From Agrobacterium tumefaciens (lineage in GTDB: Bacteria > Pseudomonadota > Alphaproteobacteria > Rhizobiales > Rhizobiaceae), in NCBI RefSeq assembly GCF_000834635.1, contig NZ_JXQV01000051.1:55178-119177 (forward strand): 64,000 nucleotides of DNA. The letters run 5' to 3'. Numbering within the stretch: position 1 is the first letter of the stretch; each line of letters starts with the position of its first letter. The notes under the pieces are model-generated. The model had not been told where the DNA came from and did no database searches. It was given only the letters and a program-made list of their open reading frames with translations. The position numbers and the translations under genes are program-made. This document shows, piece after piece, positions 26,942-33,288 of the stretch.

Positions 26942-28032
26942 GATGGCTGGCCCGGCAGGTTTTCGATGATGGAATTCAAGATGATGGCGGCCTGTTCGAT
27001 TGCGCGTTCTACGCAGGCAAAGTGGCGTGCTTTGAGGGCCATTTGGTGTCGCAGTTCGTTGTCGCGCATCAGTTTGATGATCGCATCGGCATAGGCAGTG
27101 ACATTGCCGGGTTGCGTTAGAATGCCGGTTTGACCGTCTTTCACGACTTCCGGCACGCCTGCGATCCTCTCGGCAATAACAGGCAACCCCGCCGCCTGGG
27201 CCTCCAGATAGGCCAGCCCATAGGCTTCTCCATGGCCCGGCCAGACATAGATGGATGCATGTGAGAGAATGTCGGCGATGGCTTCAGGTGTCTTCTCGCC
27301 GTGCCAGACGATACGGTGAGCATCGATCGCGCCAAACAGGTCTTGCGCCTTCTTCCGCTCCGGGCCGTCGCCAATGATGTCGAGTGTCCATGGCAAATCT
27401 GATGGCAGTAGCTTGAGCGCTTCTGCCAGCGCTGCGTAGCTGCTCATCTTGTCGCCGGGGCGCATCATGGCAACGGTGGCGAGGCGGTAGCGGGTGGGGG
27501 AGGGCGCCTGTTTTGCAAAGGTTGCGGCATCAATAAAGGGTGGCAGCATCGCAAGGCGCAGGCCTTGGTCCGCCTTTGAAAGCCCGTCGAAATCTCTTGT
27601 TGTGAAGCAGATATTGGTGGCGGCGAAACTGAGATCAGCGAGAAGTGCGGTCTGCGTTTGCGCCCAGCCCATGGCATTTCGTTTGGGAGAATAGGAGGAT
27701 TCAGCCGTCACATAGGCCACATCGAAACGCTGGCAAAGCACAGGGCCTAGAAGGTCTCGCGCCTTGTAGTAGGGGTGGTAACAGAGCCAGATATCCGGCT
27801 TGCCATCGCGATGCCAATTGGCAGCGATCTTTTGTTCTTCCGCTTCGGCTGCTGCTTTCAAATTATTGCCGCTGCCTTCAGGCTCGCGCTGAAAACTGCG
27901 AAGCTCCGATACCACCTCCACCTCATGCCCGCCGAGCCGCATCGCCTGCATCAACAGTCGCGCCATCAGCCGGTCTCCCGAGGGGACGGGGTGGTCGGGA
28001 GATTTCAGGGGGGCATAGAAGGCGATTTTCAT
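26938..28032 (-). CDS. Glycosyltransferase family 4
   Basis: A 364-residue GT-B enzyme. The N-terminal IAFYAPLKSPDHPVPSGDRLMARLL is a typical GT4 start, TVAMMRPGDKMSSYAALAEAL opens the C-terminal domain, and YVWPGHGEAYGLAYLEAQAAGLPVI contains the E-x7-E donor motif. It is translationally coupled to the deacetylase gene downstream. It is divergent from the UDP-sugar dehydrogenase gene with about 106 nt between, so the two units may share a control region. Confidence 0.87.
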   Translation of the reverse strand: MKIAFYAPLKSPDHPVPSGDRLMARLLMQAMRLGGHEVEVVSELRSFQREPEGSGNNLKAAAEAEEQKIAANWHRDGKPDIWLCYHPYYKARDLLGPVLCQRFDVAYVTAESSYSPKRNAMGWAQTQTALLADLSFAATNICFTTRDFDGLSKADQGLRLAMLPPFIDAATFAKQAPSPTRYRLATVAMMRPGDKMSSYAALAEALKLLPSDLPWTLDIIGDGPERKKAQDLFGAIDAHRIVWHGEKTPEAIADILSHASIYVWPGHGEAYGLAYLEAQAAGLPVIAERIAGVPEVVKDGQTGILTQPGNVTAYADAIIKLMRDNELRHQMALKARHFACVERAIEQAAIILNSIIENLPGQPS

Positions 28033-28138
28033 CAGCTAGTTCTGCTTCGCTATCAGGGGCTTCGTCAATGGGGGATTTGAGAGGGGCAAACCTTGACACT
28101 GCGCCTCTTCTCACCCAACTGATGGGCATGTTTTCTTC

Positions 28139-29500
28139 ATGCGCGGAGCGCAATCAGCTTTGACTTCCTCTTCAAACGCACAGCAGCTTCTTGAGCTCAT
28201 CCAGTCAAAAAAGGCGAAAGCCGGGGTCATTGGCCTTGGTTATGTCGGCTTGCCACTGGCCATGACAATCGCCAATTCCGGCTTCAAAGTGGTGGGTTTC
28301 GATATTGATCCTTCCAAGATCGTGGCTATCGATGCCGGTAAAAGCTACATCGAGGCGGTGCCACACGATATTTTGAAGAATGCGTGCGCCGATGGTGGCT
28401 TTGTCGCGACCTGCGATTTTGCGCAGCTTGCCGATTGCGATGTCATTGCCATCTGCGTGCCGACGCCGCTCACGAAATACCGCGACCCCGACCTCTCCTA
28501 TGTCGAAAAGACCTGTCTTGAAATCGCGAAGACGCTTCGTCCCGGACAGCTTGTCGTCTTGGAATCTACGACCTATCCCGGCACGACTGACGGGATCGTG
28601 AAGACTATTCTGGAAAAGACGGGCCTGAAATCGGGCGTGGATTTCTTCCTTGGCTTCTCGCCTGAGCGTGAAGATCCCGGCAATCGTGAATTCCAGACAT
28701 CGACCATTCCAAAGGTGGTTTCGGGCGAAGGCGACGATGCAGCTGAGTTGATGATCGCCTTCTATGGCTCAGTCGTCAAAACCGTTGTTCCCGTTTCCAC
28801 CAATGCCACGGCTGAGGCCGTCAAGATCACGGAAAACGTGTTTCGTGCGGTCAATATCGCGCTCGTCAATGAGTTGAAGGTCGTTTACGAAGCGATGGGT
28901 ATCGATATCTGGGAAGTTATCGATGCGGCTAAAACCAAGCCCTTTGGCTACATGCCGTTCTATCCCGGCCCGGGTCTTGGTGGCCACTGCATTCCCATTG
29001 ATCCGTTCTATCTGACGTGGAAGTCGCGGGAATACGACCTGCCGACACGCTTTATCGAGCTTGCCGGGCAGATCAATACGGGCATGCCGCGCCACATCGT
29101 CAGCCGCCTTGCCGAGGCGCTCGACGTGCACAGCGGAAAGGCACTCAGCCGTTCCAAGGTTCTGATTGTGGGCCTGTCCTACAAGAAGAACGTGCCTGAC
29201 ATTCGCGAAAGCCCGTCCCTGAAGCTGATCGAGCTGATTGCCGAGCGCCACGGTCAGCCATTCTATTTCGACCCCTATGTCGCGGAAGTACCGAAAACCC
29301 GTGAATATGGCGATCTTCTCGGGATGAAGTCGGTGACATGGGACAGGCAGACGATCAGCGGGTTTGATGCGGTCCTGATCGCCACAGATCACGACAATGT
29401 CGATTACCAGAGCCTGAGCGAATGGGCGTCGCTGATCATCGATACGCGCAATGCCTTTGCCAAGCGTGGCATCGTGGCCAGCCACATTATCAAAGCTTGA
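28139..29500 (+). CDS. UDP-sugar 6-dehydrogenase (WbpA/WecC/Ugd family)
   Basis: A 453-residue enzyme that oxidises a UDP-sugar to the uronic acid using NAD. The NAD-binding GLGYVG is at residues 32-37, and LESTTYPGTT and the catalytic GPGLGGHCIPIDPF (Cys284) are intact. The Ser/Thr-Pro pattern and length fit the UDP-N-acetylglucosamine/mannosamine dehydrogenase branch better than UDP-glucose dehydrogenase. The start is uncertain: the ATG at 28139 has a weak Shine-Dalgarno, and a TTG eight codons later would follow GGAG. It supplies a uronic-acid donor for the surrounding glycosyltransferases. Confidence 0.9.
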   Translation: MRGAQSALTSSSNAQQLLELIQSKKAKAGVIGLGYVGLPLAMTIANSGFKVVGFDIDPSKIVAIDAGKSYIEAVPHDILKNACADGGFVATCDFAQLADCDVIAICVPTPLTKYRDPDLSYVEKTCLEIAKTLRPGQLVVLESTTYPGTTDGIVKTILEKTGLKSGVDFFLGFSPEREDPGNREFQTSTIPKVVSGEGDDAAELMIAFYGSVVKTVVPVSTNATAEAVKITENVFRAVNIALVNELKVVYEAMGIDIWEVIDAAKTKPFGYMPFYPGPGLGGHCIPIDPFYLTWKSREYDLPTRFIELAGQINTGMPRHIVSRLAEALDVHSGKALSRSKVLIVGLSYKKNVPDIRESPSLKLIELIAERHGQPFYFDPYVAEVPKTREYGDLLGMKSVTWDRQTISGFDAVLIATDHDNVDYQSLSEWASLIIDTRNAFAKRGIVASHIIKA

Positions 29501-29513
29501 GGCAGGAGAAGAG

Positions 29514-29993
29514 ATGAGCAGACTAGACAGCTTCATTCGCCGCCTGAGCGCGCAGCGCGATATCCTCAACCACGTCCATGCCGATATGGACTTGCCCGCT
29601 GGTCCTGTCATGGAGATCGGGCTTGGCAATGGGCGGACGTTCAATCACCTGCGCGAGCTGTTTCCAGATCGCCGGATCGTAGCCTTCGATCGGGCCATGG
29701 GCGCGCATGCATCGTCCGTGCCGGATGAGAAGGATATGGTGATCGGTGAGATCGCGCAGACAGCGCAGGCCTATCTCGGCATCGAAGCGGCGCTGGTCCA
29801 TGCCGATATTGGAACAGGCTATCCCGAGAAGGACGCGGTCACGCTGACATGGCTGCCGCAGCTTGTTGCCGGAATGCTGGCGGAAGGTGGCGTGGCAATC
29901 AGCGGGCTGTCGCTTGAGGAGAAGACGCTCAATCCTCTTCCAGTACCGGCGTCCGTGCCGACAGACCGCTACTTTCTCTACCGAAAAATCTAG
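29514..29993 (+). CDS. Small class I SAM-dependent methyltransferase
   Basis: A 159-residue protein. VMEIGLGNGRTFNHLRELFP is the SAM-binding motif I and FDRA the acidic end of beta-2; a late FLYRKI closes the domain. It is shorter than most members. The ATG at 29514 is preceded by AGGAGAAGAG and lies 13 nt after the dehydrogenase stop, so the two are co-transcribed. It could methylate a sugar or small metabolite; the target is not visible in the sequence. The stop is 3 nt from the convergent cyclase stop. Confidence 0.75.
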   Translation: MSRLDSFIRRLSAQRDILNHVHADMDLPAGPVMEIGLGNGRTFNHLRELFPDRRIVAFDRAMGAHASSVPDEKDMVIGEIAQTAQAYLGIEAALVHADIGTGYPEKDAVTLTWLPQLVAGMLAEGGVAISGLSLEEKTLNPLPVPASVPTDRYFLYRKI

Positions 29994-29996
29994 CCC

Positions 29997-31655
29997 TTAA
30001 AGAAAGCGTCGGCTTTCGCTGTCGGAGATCAGGAAAACCTTCATCTGCGCGATTTTTCCCCTGATAGGAATAGTGCGGCTCTGAAGGTCTTCCGGCTCGT
30101 GTCCGGATTGCTGAAGAACCGGCTCGGAAATGACGATGGCGGTGTCGAATTCCTTGGCGGCGGTTTCAAGCCGGCTTGCCACATTGACCGTATCGCCAAT
30201 GGCGGTCAGGGTTTTCGCAGACCCATAACCCATGACGCCGACAATGGACGGGCCTGCGTGAATGCCGACGACAATGCGCAGTTTGACCGCGAATTGCTTT
30301 TCAAGCTCTTCGTTCAGTGTCTCAATATTCTGCAGAATGAGCGCTGCGGCTTTGAGTGCGTTTCGGCTTGCGGTATCCGCGTTGCCTTCCAGACCGAAAA
30401 GCGCCATCGCACCATCGCCAATAAATTTGTCCAGCCTACCGCCTGCCTGCTCCACCGCTTGGCCAACGACGGTGAAGTATCGGTTGAGCAGGAACACCAT
30501 GTCATAGGGCAAACGCGCTTCCGAAAGAGCTGTGAAGTTGCGCAGATCGCAAAACATCACCGCGATGTCCTCTTCACGTCCGGGGCGGATGGGCTCGCCA
30601 TCGGCTGGAATATCGTCCGTTTGCCTTGATGTCAGAAGCAGGGCCACACTCAGATTGTGCTTAGGACGAAGCTGGCACCCGAGCCGTACATCGGTATCGG
30701 CGTGGATACGCTGCAAGGTGGCTTTTTCCATGCTGGATGGTTCAGGAAGGGTGCCGTCGGTGCTGATGATACGCACGCGGCAGGTGGAGCACCGCCCTTT
30801 TCCGCCGCATGCCGAAAAGTGTGGTACTTCACCCGTCCGGCTTGCTTCCAATATGCTGAGCCCGGCCGGGGCTTTCACCACAGCCCCGTGGCCATAGCGA
30901 ATTTCAAATGAATTCAATCGTTGACGCCAACTGCGCACGCCACGAAGAGCGAAAACAAGCACCACGGCCCCGCCGAACAGAAACTTCAAGGACGTCGTAA
31001 AGCTCTCGATGAAGGCTTCGAGGTCCGCCTGATGCGGATGACTGGCCCGCGGCGGTGGAGGTGTATATTCCATGATCCTGCCCGCATCCGCAAAACCCAG
31101 AAGCGCCAGAATGGGCACCAGTACGGCAATGGTCAGCAGGTAAGGTGAGATGCGCTTGTACCATTCGCGGTAACGCAGCCAGAAAAATACGCCCAGGCAT
31201 CCATGCGCCCATATCAGGACGAGTGCGACACTGTGCCAAAGCCCGAGAAAGGGATTACGAACCCAGTAATTGTGGATGACGATCTCGTAGCCGATATCGA
31301 TCTCATAGAGCATGCGCGACAGCCGTATGCCGCTGGCGTGATCAATGATCATATAGGGGATGACAAGCCCGATGATGATTTGCAGGGCTTCGCGCAAAGG
31401 CATTTTCAGCGAGCGCCTGATATAGATTGCCCGCAAGACAAAAGCGGTGTGGATCAAAACCGAGCCGTAAAGTATGAAACTGCAGACAGGGTTGAGCCAG
31501 ATGAGCGTAAACCACCAGCGCCCGTTTTCTGCCGTCTGAATGGAGACCAGCGCCAAGGCGTGGTTTGACAGATGGCTGAAGACAAACAGCAGCATGATCA
31601 GGCCGGACAACAATCGCGCACGTCTGAGCGACGTTTCCGACACGATGTGGATCAT
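29997..31655 (-). CDS. cyaC: CyaC-like redox adenylate cyclase: diheme-b anchor, 2Fe-2S domain, class III cyclase
   Basis: A 552-residue protein in three parts. Residues 1-240 form a hexahelical anchor with several histidines inside or next to helices (H28/H32, H69, H106, H141/H151), as in succinate-dehydrogenase-type cytochrome b. Residues 245-345 form a ferredoxin domain with C283-x5-C289-x2-C292 and C327. Residues 360-552 are a class III cyclase with metal Asp370 and Asp414, adenine-specifying Lys410/Asp488 and transition-state Asn491/Arg495, so it should make cAMP. This matches Sinorhizobium CyaC, a quinone-responsive redox-regulated cyclase. The ATG at 31655 follows GGAAAG. It is the downstream member of a minus-strand cAMP cassette. 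Confidence 0.9.
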   Translation of the reverse strand: MIHIVSETSLRRARLLSGLIMLLFVFSHLSNHALALVSIQTAENGRWWFTLIWLNPVCSFILYGSVLIHTAFVLRAIYIRRSLKMPLREALQIIIGLVIPYMIIDHASGIRLSRMLYEIDIGYEIVIHNYWVRNPFLGLWHSVALVLIWAHGCLGVFFWLRYREWYKRISPYLLTIAVLVPILALLGFADAGRIMEYTPPPPRASHPHQADLEAFIESFTTSLKFLFGGAVVLVFALRGVRSWRQRLNSFEIRYGHGAVVKAPAGLSILEASRTGEVPHFSACGGKGRCSTCRVRIISTDGTLPEPSSMEKATLQRIHADTDVRLGCQLRPKHNLSVALLLTSRQTDDIPADGEPIRPGREEDIAVMFCDLRNFTALSEARLPYDMVFLLNRYFTVVGQAVEQAGGRLDKFIGDGAMALFGLEGNADTASRNALKAAALILQNIETLNEELEKQFAVKLRIVVGIHAGPSIVGVMGYGSAKTLTAIGDTVNVASRLETAAKEFDTAIVISEPVLQQSGHEPEDLQSRTIPIRGKIAQMKVFLISDSESRRFL

Positions 31656-31739
31656 GCTTTCCGTTTCCTGTTGGCGTCTGTTATCCGCATTCGGCAATGG
31701 CGAGCGGAGACGTTTGCCGCCTCCTGCTAGGCGCCATGA

Positions 31740-32600
31740 TCAAAGATCAATCGTCTGGCCATCGCGCGCGGCAAACGCACCTGCAAATTCCCTCTTTGCA
31801 TCGGTGTCGATGATATCAAGATCATCATCGGTGCGGAAAGGTGCGTGGTGAATAAGGCCAACGCTTTTGGCCTTCGCTTCCTTGGCCAGAAGAATCGCGT
31901 GCTGCCATGATGAGTGGCCATAGCCGCGATAGGTGTCCATCTCAGCGTCGGTGAAGCTTGCGTCGTAGAGAAAGAGGTCCACACCGTCGATGAGCTTCAA
32001 CACGGCTTTATCCAGTTTGCCATCTTCATGCTCGGTATCTGTAATGATAGCAAAGCTGCGGCCTTGCCAGTCGATGCGATAACCGATGGCGTTTCCGGGA
32101 TGTCTCAGCATGCCGGTGGTGATGTTCAGTTCGGGGTGCACGGCCAGCACATCGCCGGCCTTGAAGTCCTTGGTGATGATCTGCGCACAGCAAATGTCCA
32201 GCGGCGCTGGGAACCATGGCGGGCTCATGAACTCGCCGACCATTTCGCGCGTGGTTTTTTGTCCCGCCAGATGGCCGGACCAGATGCAGACGTCGTTATC
32301 GCGATTGAAGAAGGGCTTGAAATAGGGAAAGCCGATAATGTGGTCGTAATGACAGTGCGAAAAGAACATGTTGACGTCGCACACGCCCTCGGCCTTCAGA
32401 GCCTGGCCAGCGGGCAAAAGCCCCGACCCTGCGTCAAACAAAAGCACGTGTTTTCCGCACCTTACCTCGATGCAGATCGTGTTGCCGCCATACTTCCGGA
32501 ATTTGTCCCCCGAGACGGGTAGTGTTCCCCGTGCTCCCCAAATCTTGACCCGAAATTCTTGTTTATCGTCCCGACGAAGATCGTCGGAATGCAACGCCAT
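31740..32600 (-). CDS. Metallo-beta-lactamase-fold hydrolase of the cAMP cassette
   Basis: A 286-residue MBL-fold enzyme. The metal motif S-HCHYDH gives H82, H84, D86 and H87; a second-shell Asp lies in LFDAGSGL, ITDTEHEDG follows, and the late GHSSWQHA and HHAP supply the remaining metal-site histidine. The sequence resembles PhnP/RNase Z-like phosphodiesterase branches rather than true beta-lactamases. It lies directly upstream of the CyaC-like cyclase and downstream of a cyclic-nucleotide-binding gene, so a cyclic nucleotide phosphodiesterase role is an attractive inference but is not shown by the sequence. The ATG at 32600 is chosen because residues before it are not conserved-looking. 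Confidence 0.85.
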   Translation of the reverse strand: MALHSDDLRRDDKQEFRVKIWGARGTLPVSGDKFRKYGGNTICIEVRCGKHVLLFDAGSGLLPAGQALKAEGVCDVNMFFSHCHYDHIIGFPYFKPFFNRDNDVCIWSGHLAGQKTTREMVGEFMSPPWFPAPLDICCAQIITKDFKAGDVLAVHPELNITTGMLRHPGNAIGYRIDWQGRSFAIITDTEHEDGKLDKAVLKLIDGVDLFLYDASFTDAEMDTYRGYGHSSWQHAILLAKEAKAKSVGLIHHAPFRTDDDLDIIDTDAKREFAGAFAARDGQTIDL

Positions 32601-32790
32601 GGTATACTCCAATTTACCACGCGCACCCTTGCTATCCTCCGATAGGTGCCGTGTTATCCCTCTTGCTTAGCTGTTGGTCTCGGAAGACATAACGAGCTCT
32701 GGCTTTAGTACGTTCAGCATTTCAGTTTTATTACAAGAGTACCACTTTTATTTTTCTTTTGTTCGCTGGTGCTTGAGGATGATGTTCCCG

Positions 32791-33246
32791 TTAGGCACCC
32801 GAACCCGATTTGGCCTTGCTCAGCTCGCTCGTTGTTTGCGTCAAGCGTTCGGCCAGCACACGCATGACCTTGATGGTGATATCCGGAAAATCCGACATCA
32901 ACTTGAAAAACTGTTCCTTGCCAATGCGCAGGGCCTCCACCGATGTCGATGCGCGCACCGTTGCCGTTCTGACGCTGTCGCACAGAATGGCAATTTCACC
33001 GACGATGGCGTTTCCGCTCATCTCTGTCAGCTTTATCTCGCCGGAAGGGGAATCGATCAGGACATCAACCTTGCCGGTCAACAATACATAGGCCGCATCG
33101 CCCAGATCACCCTGCCGGAAAAGCTCATCTCCTGCGTGGTAGGAAACACGGTCTGATGCAAAAGCCAGCAACTTCAGCTTGGAGGGCTCCATTCCGCTGA
33201 AGAAGGGAACGCGTTTCAGCATCTGAATTTCGTCTTTGAAAAGCAT
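32791..33246 (-). CDS. Stand-alone cyclic nucleotide-binding protein
   Basis: A 151-residue single cNMP-binding (CAP_ED) domain with no DNA-binding or enzymatic partner. The phosphate-binding cassette is VGEIAILCDSVRTATVRA: Gly83-Glu84 and Arg93-Thr94-Ala95 are all kept, so it should bind cAMP (the Thr/Ser-Ala choice does not exclude cGMP). A C-terminal helix (MRVLAERLTQTTSELSKA) follows. The ATG at 33246 is preceded by AGGACAAGG; a start at 33279 would add 11 residues but lacks a Shine-Dalgarno. It lies 42 nt after the degenerate ABC gene and before the MBL hydrolase gene, and is probably the cAMP receptor of this cassette. Confidence 0.88.
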   Translation of the reverse strand: MLFKDEIQMLKRVPFFSGMEPSKLKLLAFASDRVSYHAGDELFRQGDLGDAAYVLLTGKVDVLIDSPSGEIKLTEMSGNAIVGEIAILCDSVRTATVRASTSVEALRIGKEQFFKLMSDFPDITIKVMRVLAERLTQTTSELSKAKSGSGA

Positions 33247-33288
33247 TGCCTTGTCCTGTTCGTGTTCCTGTTTGAGCATTCTTGCAAA

